Shown: positions 8,723 through 17,850 of the stretch, piece by piece
Layout of the letters: every line of letters begins with the position of its first letter
How positions within the stretch are numbered: position 1 is the first letter of the stretch
Assembly: GCA_016787415.1 (NCBI GenBank)
Contig: JAEUUT010000229.1
Location: 1 to 64,000, forward strand
DNA length: 64,000 bases
Source of the DNA: Saprospiraceae bacterium
GTDB lineage: Bacteria; Bacteroidota; Bacteroidia; Chitinophagales; Saprospiraceae
Direction of reading: 5' to 3'
Position numbers and translations under genes: made by a program
The notes under the pieces: generated by a model
Told to the model about the DNA's origin: nothing
Databases searched by the model: none
The model's input: only the letters and a program-made list of their open reading frames with translations

Positions 8723-9214
8723 ATGGATGCATCTCCTGTTGCTGTCAGTGCCGATTATTCTTTTCTCACCACCTGGCGCCTGCAAGCCACCTGCGAAGAA
8801 ATATACCGAACCCTGGAAGACGTAGAAGCGCTGACGCGCTGGTGGCCTTCCGTGTACCTCGACGTTAAAGTGCTGGAAAAAGGTGCTCCAGGTGGCGTGG
8901 GCAAATTGGTCGATCTGCACACCAAAGGCTGGCTCCCCTACACCTTGCGCTGGAAATTCCGGGTTACAGAAACACATTTCCCAACTGGTTTCGCGCTGGA
9001 AGCCTTCGGCGATTTTGTCGGCACCGGCGTCTGGAATTTCCAACAGGAAGGCGACACCTGCGTAGTGACGTACGACTGGCGTATTTCGGCCGAAAAACCG
9101 CTCCTTAAAAAACTGACCTGGCTGCTGCGCCCGGTTTTTTCTGCCAACCACGAATGGGCCATGCGGCAAGGGTATAAAAGCCTGCAACGGGAATTGAGCA
9201 ATCGTAAGTCCTGA
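8723..9214 (+). CDS. SRPBCC-family (polyketide cyclase-like) protein
   Basis: The 163-residue product has the helix-grip pattern of SRPBCC ligand-binding proteins. It has an N-terminal strand (YSFLTTWRLQATCEEIYRTL), a WWPSVYLDVKVLEKG segment, central strands, and a long C-terminal helix (SANHEWAMRQGYKSLQREL). No catalytic residues can be assigned, and the ligand is unknown. The frame is open to an ATG at 8669, but the 18 extra residues are unlike the family, so ATG 8723 was taken. The last codons and TGA stop (Arg-Lys-Ser-stop) come from the heptamer array of the following hairpin element. Confidence 0.75.
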   Translation: MDASPVAVSADYSFLTTWRLQATCEEIYRTLEDVEALTRWWPSVYLDVKVLEKGAPGGVGKLVDLHTKGWLPYTLRWKFRVTETHFPTGFALEAFGDFVGTGVWNFQQEGDTCVVTYDWRISAEKPLLKKLTWLLRPVFSANHEWAMRQGYKSLQRELSNRKS

Positions 9215-9345
9215 GTCGTAAGTCCTGAGTCCTGAGTCCGTAGCGTACACCTGATTACCCTTGGCCTTGATACAAAGGAATATCCTGGAGTAATCAGGTG
9301 TACGCTACGGACTCAGGACTCAGGACTTACGACTCAGGACTTTAC
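9204..9345. repeat. Heptamer-armed hairpin element, GAGTCCT type
   Basis: The arms (9204-9257 and 9291-9345) pair over about 53 bp around a 33-base loop. The outer part of each arm is a run of 7-base units (GAGTCCT, GAGTCGT, AAGTCCT). The inner part is the core GTAGCGTACACCT plus five further bases, and the loop contains CTTGG. It separates two plus-strand genes: the first stop lies inside the left array, and a promoter box starts 14 bases after the right arm. The arrays are open in several reading frames and can be mistaken for coding sequence (peptide YDSGLRT). Confidence 0.9.
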
Positions 9346-9358
9346 ACGACTTATTCAT

Positions 9359-9366
9359 TACTTTTG
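9359..9366 (+). promoter_or_regulatory. Predicted -7 box for the S9 peptidase gene
   Basis: TACTTTTG fits TANNTTTG exactly and lies 24 bases before ATG 9391, just outside the hairpin element. No clear TTG box was found 20 bases upstream. If real, it rules out the N-terminal extension into the hairpin. Confidence 0.45.
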
Positions 9367-9390
9367 CCCGCCTTTTCAACCGGCATGTAT

Positions 9391-11574
9391 ATGAAAAAAA
9401 GTTTTGTACAGATCGGGCTGTTGTTTGTGTTGCCCGCTCTTCTGGCCCCTCTTGCCCTGACTGCCCAGCAAAAAATTTCCATGTCCGATGCGATTATGAA
9501 AGGTCGCACGGTGCTGGCGCCCTCCAATCTGAAACAATTGCAGTGGATACCCGGAACAACGCAGTTTACCCATGTGGTCGACAACCGGGTGGTGCGGGTT
9601 CAGGCGCCAGGCCTGAGAACCGATACCCTCGATTTGCTGGACAAAATAAACACCGGCATGACAACCCTCGGTGTTCCGGTACTCAGCGGTTTTCCGGCCA
9701 TGACCTGGGTGAGCAACGACCTGCTGACGTTTAGCGCCAACAATGAACTATACGCCTACTCACTCACGAATGGGTTGCAACGCAAAAACGGCTTCCCGGC
9801 CGACGCCGACAACCTCGATGTACACGATAAAACCTACGCTGCGGCCTATACCCGCAATGACGGCCTTTGGGTAAATGCCAATGGAAAAGAAATGCAGGTG
9901 GCGCAAAGCGAAGGTCCCGGCATCGTGTATGGCAAAAGTGTGCACCGCGATGAATTTGGCATTTTTAAGGGCACTTTCTGGAGCCCGGGCGGCCGCTACC
10001 TGGCGTTTTACCGCATGGACGAAAGCATGGTGACGCAATATCCGATTTACATACTCGATTCGATGCCTGCCCAGGTGCGCGAAATTCGCTACCCCTTCGC
10101 CGGATCAAAAAGCCACCACGTGACGGTCGGGGTATTCGACACCCAAACCGGACAGAAACTGTACCTGAACACAGGAGAACCCGCCGAACAATACCTGACC
10201 AACGTTTCGTGGTCGTCAGACGATAAATACCTGCTCATCGCAGTGGTGAACCGCGAGCAAAACCACATGTGGCTCAAGCAGTTCGACGCCGCTACCGGCG
10301 CTTTTGTAAAAACCATCTTTGAAGAAACCAACGACAAATGGGTGGAACCGGAAAAACCGGCTGTTTTTGTGCCGGGCAGCGCCGAGCAGTTTCTCTGGCA
10401 AAGCGAACGCGACGGCTACAACCACCTCTACCTCTGCAATCTGGCAGGTACTGAAATGCGCCAGATCAGCAAGGGCGCCATGCCTGTCACCAATTTCTAC
10501 GGCTTCGATACCAAAGGTGAAAACTGCTACTACCAGGTAGCCGATGAAAGCGGTTTGAATCGGTTCCTGTATGCTGCCAACTTGAAAACCGGCGCTACCA
10601 CCCGCCTGAACGCCGATGAAGGCATCCACAATGGCCTTGTTAGCAGCAATGGCGAATGGGCGCTCGACGCATTTACCAGCAAAGACACACCGCGCCTGAT
10701 CTACCTACAGTCGGTGAAAAAGCCCAACGACCGCAAGATCTTTTTTAGCGCTAAAAACCCCCTCGACGGCTTTCAACTGGGCCAGACGCGCCTCGTTACG
10801 CTCCCTTCGCCGGGCGGCCCGACGCTCAATGCACGCCTCATCCTGCCGACCGACTTCGACGAGAAAAAACAATACCCGGCGCTGGTGTATGTATACAACG
10901 GCCCGCACGTACAGATGGTAACCAATGGCTGGCTGGCTGGCGGTGAACTCTGGATGCACCACATGGCCGAGCAGGGCTACGTGGTGTTCGTGCTCGACGG
11001 CCGCGGCTCGGCCAATCGCGGATTTGCTTTTGAAAGTGCTATCCACCGCCGCGTGGCCGATTGCGAAATTGAAGACCAGATGACTGGCATCAACTACCTG
11101 AAAACACAGACCTTCATCGACCCAAAACGCATCGGTATTTATGGCTGGAGTTACGGCGGATTCATGACAACGTCGCTTATGACGCGCCCCGAAGCAAAAG
11201 GCGCTTTCCGTTGCGGCGTTGCCGGCGGCCCCGTGCTCGACTGGAGTATGTACGAAATCATGTACACCGAACGATACATGGATACGCCTAAGGAAAACCC
11301 GGAAGGCTACGCCAAAAGCAACCTCTTCAACTACATCGACAACCTGTCGGGCCGCCTGTTGATGATTCACGGATCCTCCGACGATGTGGTGCTCTGGCAA
11401 CACTCCCTCCGTTACATCCGCGAATGTGTGCGCAAAGGCAAACAGATCGATTACTTCGTTTACCCCGAACACCTGCACAATGTGCTGGGGCCTGATCGGG
11501 TACACCTGTTTGAAAAAATTGAGAAGTTCTTTAACGAGAATTTGAGGGACACTCCTACAGAGGAAAAACCTTAG
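9391..11574 (+). CDS. S9 family peptidase, dipeptidyl peptidase IV type
   Basis: The 727-residue product has a signal peptide (MKKSFVQIGLLFVLPALL... to about residue 25). An eight-bladed DPP-IV-type propeller covers about 60-480, and an alpha/beta hydrolase domain completes it. The catalytic triad is visible: Ser587 in GWSYGGFM, Asp664 or Asp665 in GSSDDVV and His696 in EHLHNV. The spacing is like that of DPP IV (about 78 and 31). Such enzymes remove Xaa-Pro or Xaa-Ala dipeptides in the periplasm. ATG 9385 is an alternative start two codons earlier. A longer frame back to 9298 only translates the hairpin repeat and was rejected. Confidence 0.95.
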   Translation: MKKSFVQIGLLFVLPALLAPLALTAQQKISMSDAIMKGRTVLAPSNLKQLQWIPGTTQFTHVVDNRVVRVQAPGLRTDTLDLLDKINTGMTTLGVPVLSGFPAMTWVSNDLLTFSANNELYAYSLTNGLQRKNGFPADADNLDVHDKTYAAAYTRNDGLWVNANGKEMQVAQSEGPGIVYGKSVHRDEFGIFKGTFWSPGGRYLAFYRMDESMVTQYPIYILDSMPAQVREIRYPFAGSKSHHVTVGVFDTQTGQKLYLNTGEPAEQYLTNVSWSSDDKYLLIAVVNREQNHMWLKQFDAATGAFVKTIFEETNDKWVEPEKPAVFVPGSAEQFLWQSERDGYNHLYLCNLAGTEMRQISKGAMPVTNFYGFDTKGENCYYQVADESGLNRFLYAANLKTGATTRLNADEGIHNGLVSSNGEWALDAFTSKDTPRLIYLQSVKKPNDRKIFFSAKNPLDGFQLGQTRLVTLPSPGGPTLNARLILPTDFDEKKQYPALVYVYNGPHVQMVTNGWLAGGELWMHHMAEQGYVVFVLDGRGSANRGFAFESAIHRRVADCEIEDQMTGINYLKTQTFIDPKRIGIYGWSYGGFMTTSLMTRPEAKGAFRCGVAGGPVLDWSMYEIMYTERYMDTPKENPEGYAKSNLFNYIDNLSGRLLMIHGSSDDVVLWQHSLRYIRECVRKGKQIDYFVYPEHLHNVLGPDRVHLFEKIEKFFNENLRDTPTEEKP

Positions 11575-11582
11575 GAGTGATG

Positions 11583-11694
11583 AGTTATGAGGGATGAGTT
11601 ATGAGTGTTACGTGCGTTGCTTTTGGTATCTTCAAAAGAGTGGCCAAAAGCGAAGTAAGTAACACTCATAACTCATAACTCATCCCTCATAACT
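11583..11694. repeat. Heptamer-armed hairpin element, GAGTTAT type
   Basis: The arms are at 11583-11626 and 11644-11694, with units GAGTTAT and GAGGGAT followed by GAGTGTTAC and an inner TTTTGG/CCAAAA pair. The right arm has one more heptamer than the left. It lies between convergent genes, and the TGA stop of the glycosylase gene (11673-11675) is inside the right array. The inner sequence CCAAAAGCGAAG is shared with the element at 17717-17850. Confidence 0.88.
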
Positions 11695-12350
11695 TTAACA
11701 TACCGCTCCACAAACACCCCCATCGTCGGCCGGCGGTACTGCATCACCCAGCGCGGGTGCGGGAGCGGGATGATTTGTTTGAAAAAACCGTGCTGGGCGT
11801 TCAATTTTGCGAAAAAGGCAAAATTCTGGCCTTCGCCCATGCAAATGGCCCTTTCGCGGTTGGCGCCGAACTCCAGTTGGGTGCGGATATTCCAGACCAC
11901 AAAAGGCTCTACCGCTTTTTGCAAGGCACGATCGTCGTAGTAATTGATGTTTTTACCATCTTTCACAAAACCCAGCGGGCAAATGGAAGTGATGTAAAAA
12001 TCGCGGCAAAAAGCCTCCGCTCCGCCATAGGCATTGATGTATTCCCACACAAAAATGGACGACAATTCTGCCTTTTTCTGAAAGGTATTGGAAATGCCGC
12101 ATTCCTTTTCCAGCCGAATTGGGTCGGTGAAAGGCACACCCGTGATACCCGCTCCCAAACGCCCCGGATTGATGCCAAACAAAAAAGTACGCGGCTGCGT
12201 ACCCGTGTAAAACCGTTCGTAAAAAGTCGTGAGCGCCTGCATGGTTTCGGGTTGATCGTATGGAAACAACCATTCAAAACCCTCGGGCAGTTCTATTGCT
12301 GGTACTCGTAACGAGCGGGTGAAGTCAATGACTTGTTTGGAAAATGACAT
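11673..12350 (-). CDS. Uracil-DNA glycosylase superfamily protein, SMUG2-like
   Basis: The 225-residue product has the SMUG-type motif FGINPGRLGAGITGVPFTDP near residue 58, in which Asn should bind the flipped base. Near the C-terminus PLPHPRWVMQYRR corresponds to the His-Pro motif of motif II. SMUG2 of Pedobacter, a bacteroidete, is the closest family I recall (also known as DUF4918). The role would be removal of uracil or oxidised pyrimidines from DNA. It is a single gene, convergent with the S9 peptidase. The last residues (Met-Arg-Asp-Glu-Leu) are encoded by heptamer repeat units, so the C-terminus is probably not conserved. Confidence 0.8.
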   Translation of the reverse strand: MSFSKQVIDFTRSLRVPAIELPEGFEWLFPYDQPETMQALTTFYERFYTGTQPRTFLFGINPGRLGAGITGVPFTDPIRLEKECGISNTFQKKAELSSIFVWEYINAYGGAEAFCRDFYITSICPLGFVKDGKNINYYDDRALQKAVEPFVVWNIRTQLEFGANRERAICMGEGQNFAFFAKLNAQHGFFKQIIPLPHPRWVMQYRRPTMGVFVERYVKVMRDEL

Positions 12351-12400
12351 GAAGTGGATAGAAAAATGATTTTAAAGTGAGTGGTTCGGCTTCCCTTTAA

Positions 12401-12664
12401 GATGTTCGGCTTCGCCTCACGGGGGACTTGGGATTTTGCGGATCAGGCGGATTAAAAGGATTTTTTGTGGCCTGTCGGCCACTTATTTTAGTTGAAAAAC
12501 AAATCCGTGATTCGCATTAAAAATGAAGGGAACAGTGCCCAACGCCTTGTTTTGCACAAAACCAATACTCATAAAGTCAAATCAGGTGGCCGACAGGCCA
12601 CAAAAAATCCTTTTAATCCGCTTGATCCGCAAAATCCCAAGTCCCTGTGAGGCGAAGCCGAACA
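12401..12664. repeat. Long inverted repeat with 9-base GGAT units
   Basis: The arms at 12401-12484 and 12585-12664 are complementary over about 80 bases. They enclose a 100-base unpaired centre with no ORF of note. Within each arm is a tandem run of 9-base units beginning GGAT (GGATTTTGC, GGATCAGGC, GGATTAAAA, GGATTTTTT). The flanks of the run include GGCCTGTCGGCCAC and TTCGGCTTCGCC. It fills most of the 331-base gap between two minus-strand genes. The same GGAT nonamers recur at 24605-24774 and 61725-61751. Confidence 0.88.
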
Positions 12665-12681
12665 TCCATCCCAAAAAATCT

Positions 12682-13401
12682 TCACTCAATCACTAGCCGC
12701 GAGCGCACCACCACCTCCGAGCCCTCTGCCAAAAACACGGACAACGGATCTTTTTTATTCAAATCGGAAAATGCCGGGCCATACACCGCGCCAAAATCCA
12801 CTTCGCCATGCCAGGCCCGAATGGGATACACTTCCCAGCGCGGGTGTTCTACTTGATATTCAATGGTTTGCCTGTCGTTGCGCCGCGCATAACCCCAGTA
12901 ATGTTCCGTAATAAACTCCGCTTCACTTCCGGGTTTCATCACCACAGGCATCGGGTCGGTTTGTACACCGAAGGAATGCCAGCGCCCGTTTTGTCGCCAG
13001 GCATATTCAGTTTGTTTAAGGTCGCGCTCGTCGAGCCACTGGTGGCGCATGGCACGCACGCCATAGTGCTCGCGGTACACCGTGTTGGCTACCCAGGCAA
13101 TGGCGGGCAAGGGTACCAGTTCGCTGATGAACACCACGCCGCGCTTCCAGCCCAACTGCGGGTCGTGCCTGCGCACATAAAAACGCAGGTTGATTTCCGT
13201 AAAATTCCGGTGAAATGGCACTGCAAAACCCTTCAATCGCGTATCGAGAAAGCGAAAACCGACCAGGCTTACATAGCATGCGCCGTTCCATATATCCAGT
13301 TCAGTATGTGCAGGCAAAAAAGGCAGCAGGCGCTCCGGTTCGATGGCATAATTGAGCATCACGAGGCGCCGCCACTGGGCAGTGAGAAATGCGGAGGACA
13401 T
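12682..13401 (-). CDS. DUF2071 (YqjF-like) family protein
   Basis: The 239-residue product matches the DUF2071 pattern. It starts FLTAQWRRLVMLNYAIEPERLLPFLP and continues TELDIWNGACYVSLVGFRF, with FTEINLRFYVR and a segment near EAEFITEHYWGYA. The function of this family is unknown; an acetoacetate-decarboxylase-like fold has been suggested. ATG 13401 was chosen because homology begins there, although the frame continues to 13515. The start region overlaps the predicted hutU promoter on the other strand, so the two genes are divergent with a 97-base gap. Confidence 0.82.
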   Translation of the reverse strand: MSSAFLTAQWRRLVMLNYAIEPERLLPFLPAHTELDIWNGACYVSLVGFRFLDTRLKGFAVPFHRNFTEINLRFYVRRHDPQLGWKRGVVFISELVPLPAIAWVANTVYREHYGVRAMRHQWLDERDLKQTEYAWRQNGRWHSFGVQTDPMPVVMKPGSEAEFITEHYWGYARRNDRQTIEYQVEHPRWEVYPIRAWHGEVDFGAVYGPAFSDLNKKDPLSVFLAEGSEVVVRSRLVIE

Positions 13402-13408
13402 GGTGTTG

Positions 13409-13437
13409 TTGAAATGGGTGTGTGTGCGGTACTTTTG
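13409..13437 (+). promoter_or_regulatory. Predicted promoter of hutU
   Basis: TTG at 13409-13411 and TACTTTTG at 13430-13437 are separated by 18 bases. Transcription would start near 13444, 55 bases before the hutU ATG. This is one of the better matches to the bacteroidete consensus in the window. Confidence 0.55.
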
Positions 13438-13498
13438 TGCTGATCCGAATGTTCGAATCCTGTATTGACACACAAAACAACGTATTTCCAAAAAAGAT

Positions 13499-15541
13499 AT
13501 GCCCGCCCTCACCAATTTTCAACACCACATCCGAACCGGCATTCCCGATACCCTTCCTGCTGCCCGCCCGCTCGACCCCGCGGTGAGCCATGCGCCACGC
13601 CGCGTCGTTGAAGGCGTTTTGTCGGAAAAGGAAAAAGTGCTGGCGCTGCAAAACGCCCTGCGTTATTTCCCGACTGCCTGGCACCGTGAACTGGCTACCG
13701 AATTTGCCGACGAACTCCAACGCTACGGCCGCATCTACATGCACCGTTTCCGGCCCGAATACGCCATGTATGCCCGTCCGATCGAGGAGTATCCCTATCG
13801 TTCGCAGCAGGCTGCCGCCATCATGCTGATGATTCAGAACAACCTCGACCCCAAGGTAGCCAAACACCCGCACGAACTCATCACCTATGGCGGCAATGGC
13901 GCCGTGTTCCAGAACTGGGCGCAATACCTGCTCACCATGCAGTACCTCTCGGAAATGACCGACCAGCAGACGCTGGTGATGTATTCCGGGCATCCCATGG
14001 GCCTGTTTCCGAGCCATGCCGATGCGCCGCGCGTGGTGGTGACCAATGGCATGATGATACCCAACTATTCCAAAAAAGAAGACTGGAATAAATACAATGC
14101 ACTCGGCGTCACGCAGTATGGCCAGATGACGGCCGGTTCGTACATGTACATCGGGCCGCAAGGCATTGTGCATGGCACTACCATTACTTTGTTGAATGCA
14201 GGCCGTAAAATGGGCATTGGTACCGACGACCTACGCGGCACGGTGTACGTTACCAGTGGCCTCGGCGGCATGTCGGGCGCGCAGGCAGGCGCAGCGGTTA
14301 TTACAGGCGCAGTGGGCGTGATTGCAGAAATAGACGGCGATGCCGTGCAGCAGCGCATTACCGACGGTTATATCCTGAAAGAAAATGTGTACACCGACCT
14401 CGACGACCTGATTATCCGCATGGAAGAATGCCGCCGCAACAAAACGGCCGTTGCGCTGGTGTACCACGGCAATATCGTCGATCTCTGGGAGCGTTTTGTG
14501 CGCGACAACATTAAAATAGAACTGGGCAGCGACCAGACCAGTTGCCACAACATCCACGACCTGGGTTACTGCCCGGTGGGTTACACTTTTGATGAAGCGA
14601 AGGAATTGTTGATTCGCGACAAGGCTACATTTCTTGAAGAAGTGGCCAAGACCCTTCGCCGACACGTGGCGGCGATCAATACCATGCACGACCGCGGCGG
14701 GTTTTATTTCTGGGACTATGGCAATGCGTTTTTGAAAGAAGCGGGCGATGCGGGCGCCGACGTTTTTCAGTCGACCGAGCCGGACAGCGCTTTCCGCTAT
14801 CCTTCTTATGTGGAGGATATTATGGGGCCACTGTGCTTCGACTACGGTTTCGGCCCGTTCCGCTGGGTGTGCTGCTCGGGTTTGCAGGAAGACCTTGACC
14901 AAACCGACCGCATTGCAGCCGCGGTCATTGAAGAAATGCTGCGCGAAGCGCCCGAAGAGATTCGCGGACAATTGAACGACAACCTCATCTGGATTCAGAA
15001 AGCCAAACAACAAATTCCGGTAGTGGGCTCCAAATCGCGCATTTTATACGCCGATTCGGAAGGCCGCCTGCGCATTGCGGCGGCATTCAACGATGCCATT
15101 CAAAAAGGCGAACTGGCTGGCCCTGTGGTGCTCGGCCGCGATCACCACGACGTGAGTGGCACCGACTCGCCTTATCGCGAGACGGCCAACATTTACGACG
15201 GATCGCGTTTTACGGCCGATATGGCGGTTCACAATGTCATTGGCGACTCGTTCAGAGGCGCTACCTGGGTGAGCCTCCACAACGGCGGTGGCGTAGGCTG
15301 GGGAGAAGTCATCAACGGTGGTTTCGGCATGGTGCTCGATGGCTCGGAAGCCGCCGCCCGTCGCCTGCGTTCCATGCTGTTCTGGGATGTGAACAACGGT
15401 ATCAGTCGCCGTGCCTGGGCTCGCAACCCGCACGCACTCAGTACCTTGCAACGAACGATGGAGCAATATCCAGACTTGAAAGTGACCGTGCCTTACCTGG
15501 CCGACGAAAACCTCGTGCGGGAAGCCTTACAAAAAGTATAA
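13499..15541 (+). CDS. hutU: Urocanate hydratase
   Basis: Urocanase converts urocanate to imidazolonepropionate in histidine breakdown (EC 4.2.1.49), using tightly bound NAD+. The 680-residue product is the longer form usual in Bacteroidota. Recognisable stretches are ITYGGNGAVFQNWAQY, MYSGHPMGLFPSH, the NAD-binding GLGGMSGAQAGAA and HNGGGVGWGEVINGGFG. The active-site region FGPFRWVCCSGL has Cys458/Cys459. No other hut gene is next to it, so the pathway must be encoded elsewhere. Confidence 0.97.
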   Translation: MPALTNFQHHIRTGIPDTLPAARPLDPAVSHAPRRVVEGVLSEKEKVLALQNALRYFPTAWHRELATEFADELQRYGRIYMHRFRPEYAMYARPIEEYPYRSQQAAAIMLMIQNNLDPKVAKHPHELITYGGNGAVFQNWAQYLLTMQYLSEMTDQQTLVMYSGHPMGLFPSHADAPRVVVTNGMMIPNYSKKEDWNKYNALGVTQYGQMTAGSYMYIGPQGIVHGTTITLLNAGRKMGIGTDDLRGTVYVTSGLGGMSGAQAGAAVITGAVGVIAEIDGDAVQQRITDGYILKENVYTDLDDLIIRMEECRRNKTAVALVYHGNIVDLWERFVRDNIKIELGSDQTSCHNIHDLGYCPVGYTFDEAKELLIRDKATFLEEVAKTLRRHVAAINTMHDRGGFYFWDYGNAFLKEAGDAGADVFQSTEPDSAFRYPSYVEDIMGPLCFDYGFGPFRWVCCSGLQEDLDQTDRIAAAVIEEMLREAPEEIRGQLNDNLIWIQKAKQQIPVVGSKSRILYADSEGRLRIAAAFNDAIQKGELAGPVVLGRDHHDVSGTDSPYRETANIYDGSRFTADMAVHNVIGDSFRGATWVSLHNGGGVGWGEVINGGFGMVLDGSEAAARRLRSMLFWDVNNGISRRAWARNPHALSTLQRTMEQYPDLKVTVPYLADENLVREALQKV

Positions 15542-15665
15542 TGCGGTCTTTGGGAATGATTTTTCCAGATTTACGATAGTTTTGGAAAACATTCCATGCG
15601 AAACTCTACTTTTATTCGTTTCCGAATCAAAACACTCCCGACCAAACACCTAACAATAACAGCAC

Positions 15666-17717
15666 ATGGCAAAGAAAGTCAACACGGCCACTTTTAAATT
15701 CGGCGGGGAAACCCTGAAATTTACAAAAAGTAAAACCGAGGCCGCCGTACGATACAACCCCGGAATGAAACCCGCAGCCAAACGCAGCGCGGGCAAAACC
15801 AAATCTCCGGAACAACTCCGTGACTTCGAAATCGTGAAATCGCGCAGCGGCATCGACAAAAAACTCGACGCCCTGCGGGAAAAACCCGAAGTGTCGGTTG
15901 GCACCCACGTGTGGTACGTGAATGACGAAGACGATGCGGCTTTTGTACCCACTGGCTATTTGTATGTGGAATTCAAGGCGGGCTCGGACGAAGAAAAGCA
16001 ACGCGCCATACTCGACGAGTTTGCCCTCAATATCCGTGAAATGGTGGGGCCGGATGCCTATCGGGTAAACACCACGCCCGATTCGCCCAATCCGATCAAA
16101 TGCGCCATGCTGCTCCAGAAAAAACGTATTGTAGCAGTAGCCGAGCCGGAATTCGTGACCAAGCCGACGACCAACGATTTTAACCTGCCCAATGGCAAAT
16201 TCATTGCCTCGCAGTGGCACCTGGAAAATACCGGAAGCCAGATTCCGATCATCGACATTCCCAATGCCGTGTACGGCACCGCGCATTTCCGCCGGGGCGC
16301 CGATGCCAAAGTGAAAGAAGCCTGGGCTTACCTGGGCAGTCTGGGGTCGTCGAGCATCAAAATTGCGGTAATAGACACCGGTTTTTCTACCGACCACCCA
16401 CAATTGCGCGGCGATGGCAGCAAAATTCGAAACACCTTTAATGCCGCTACCCGCAGCGCCGACGTATCGCCCTGGTTTCAGGCGGGCGACGGCTCGCGCG
16501 GTGTGTTCAGCCACGGCACTTCCTGTGCGGCCGTGGCATTGGGCGCATGGGATGCGCTGGGGGTGCTGGGCGCAGCGCCCAACAGCCGTTTTATCCCCAT
16601 CAAACTCGACATATTAAGCGACGATGCCATTGTGAAGGCGTTCGAGCACGCCCTGCTCAACGGCGCCGATATTATTTCCTGTAGCCTCGGATTTCCCAAG
16701 CCTGTGCCACTTTCTACCTGGGTGTTCAATACCATCCGAAAAGTGGCGTCGCAAGGCCGCGGCGGAAAAGGAACGCCTATTTTTATTGCAGCAGGCAACG
16801 CCAATCCGGCCTCCAATAACCAGCCGCGACAGGTGAGCGACTTCGCTGCGCACCCTGATGTATTCTGCATCACGGCATCCAACAGCCTCGATGAAGCGTC
16901 GAGTTATTCGTTTTATGGCGCAAACGCCTTTATGTCGGCGCCCACGAATGGCAACAATGGCGTAGGTATCACAACGGCAACGGTAGTTACCTCAGATGGA
17001 CAGACCTTGCAAAACACCTACACCAGCGGCTTCGGCGGCACTTCGAGCGCTGCGCCATTGTCAGCAGGCATTTGTGCGCTGCTATTGTCGGCCAATCCCA
17101 ATCTGTCAGTAGAGCAAATTCGCAGTATTTTTAAACAAACCACCGATAAAATTGCAGGCGGCTACGACACTTCCGGCCGCTCCCCTTATCTGGGTTATGG
17201 GCGCATCAATGCCTTGAAAGCCGTAAAAATGGCATTGCAACTGGCTGGCGGCGGCAACGTAACCCCTCAACCGCCGACCCCTACACCGACCCCACAGCCG
17301 CCTGTCAACAACAACCCTTCTTCATCCATCAAGCAGGGCAAGGTGACCTACAAATTCCTCAACGTGCGCAATGCGCCATCCACCTCTGCTGCCAAAGTGG
17401 GTGAATTGAAACAAGGTGATGTGGTGAGTTTGCTGGAAAAAACAGCCAATTTCTGGAAAATCGGCCCGGGTCAATATGTGAGTGCCGACTACATTCAGGT
17501 GCTGGCCAGCCCGGGCACTACCATTCCGCCGGCTACGCGCCGGGGCAAGGTAACGTCTTCATTTCTCAACGTGCGCTCCGGCCCTTCCACTGCCAACAAC
17601 AAGGTGGCAGAACTGAAACAGGGCGCGCTCGTCACCATTTACGAAACCAGCAGCAATGGCTGGCACCGGATTGGTGCGAATCAATGGGTGATTGGGACGA
17701 ATATTCAGGAAGTATAA
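15666..17717 (+). CDS. Leaderless subtilisin-family (S8) peptidase with two C-terminal SH3b domains
   Basis: The 683-residue product has no signal peptide: it starts MAKKVNTATFKFGGE and is strongly charged. A prodomain-like region covers about 1-180. The S8 domain follows, with Asp237 (AVIDTGFS), His283 (SHGTSCA) and Ser460 (GGTSSAAP). A Pro/Thr linker (535-555) leads to two bacterial SH3 domains at about 560-615 and 625-680, each with an FLNVRxxPST motif. SH3b domains often bind cell-wall peptides or protein ligands. The lack of a leader suggests a cytoplasmic protease or a non-Sec route, for example within an effector system. It is a single gene, and the stop TAA adjoins a heptamer hairpin. 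Confidence 0.9.
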   Translation: MAKKVNTATFKFGGETLKFTKSKTEAAVRYNPGMKPAAKRSAGKTKSPEQLRDFEIVKSRSGIDKKLDALREKPEVSVGTHVWYVNDEDDAAFVPTGYLYVEFKAGSDEEKQRAILDEFALNIREMVGPDAYRVNTTPDSPNPIKCAMLLQKKRIVAVAEPEFVTKPTTNDFNLPNGKFIASQWHLENTGSQIPIIDIPNAVYGTAHFRRGADAKVKEAWAYLGSLGSSSIKIAVIDTGFSTDHPQLRGDGSKIRNTFNAATRSADVSPWFQAGDGSRGVFSHGTSCAAVALGAWDALGVLGAAPNSRFIPIKLDILSDDAIVKAFEHALLNGADIISCSLGFPKPVPLSTWVFNTIRKVASQGRGGKGTPIFIAAGNANPASNNQPRQVSDFAAHPDVFCITASNSLDEASSYSFYGANAFMSAPTNGNNGVGITTATVVTSDGQTLQNTYTSGFGGTSSAAPLSAGICALLLSANPNLSVEQIRSIFKQTTDKIAGGYDTSGRSPYLGYGRINALKAVKMALQLAGGGNVTPQPPTPTPTPQPPVNNNPSSSIKQGKVTYKFLNVRNAPSTSAAKVGELKQGDVVSLLEKTANFWKIGPGQYVSADYIQVLASPGTTIPPATRRGKVTSSFLNVRSGPSTANNKVAELKQGALVTIYETSSNGWHRIGANQWVIGTNIQEV

Positions 17718-17850
17718 GAAGTGAGATGTGAGAAGTGAGAGGGCGTAGAGTGTACCGCTCCGTTCTTTGGATTACCAAAAGCGAAGCGGTACACTCTACG
17801 CCCTCTCACTTCTCACCTCTCACCTCTCACCTCTCACCTCTCACCTCTTA
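17717..17850. repeat. Heptamer-armed hairpin element, GAGGTGA type
   Basis: The left arm (17717-17770) has three units (GTGAGAT, GTGAGAA, GTGAGAG). The right arm (17775-17850) has about seven TCTCACC/TCTCACT units. The shared core is GGGCGTAGAGTGTACCGCT, closed by TTTGG/CCAAA. The unequal unit number shows one arm has grown or shrunk. It lies between convergent genes, and each stop codon touches an array end. The unit GAGGTGA equals a Shine-Dalgarno sequence, and its complement equals the 16S anti-SD. Confidence 0.88.

Noticed and set aside
9298..9390. N-terminal extension of the S9 peptidase, with repeated YDSGLRT peptide
   Set aside because: The extension is a translation of the heptamer array; similar peptides appear in the paaE-like frame (21006-21095) and on the other strand at 9250.
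15577..15584. Promoter box TAGTTTTG before the subtilisin gene
   Set aside because: The nearest TTG is 24 bases away, longer than usual, and the box could be chance in AT-rich sequence.
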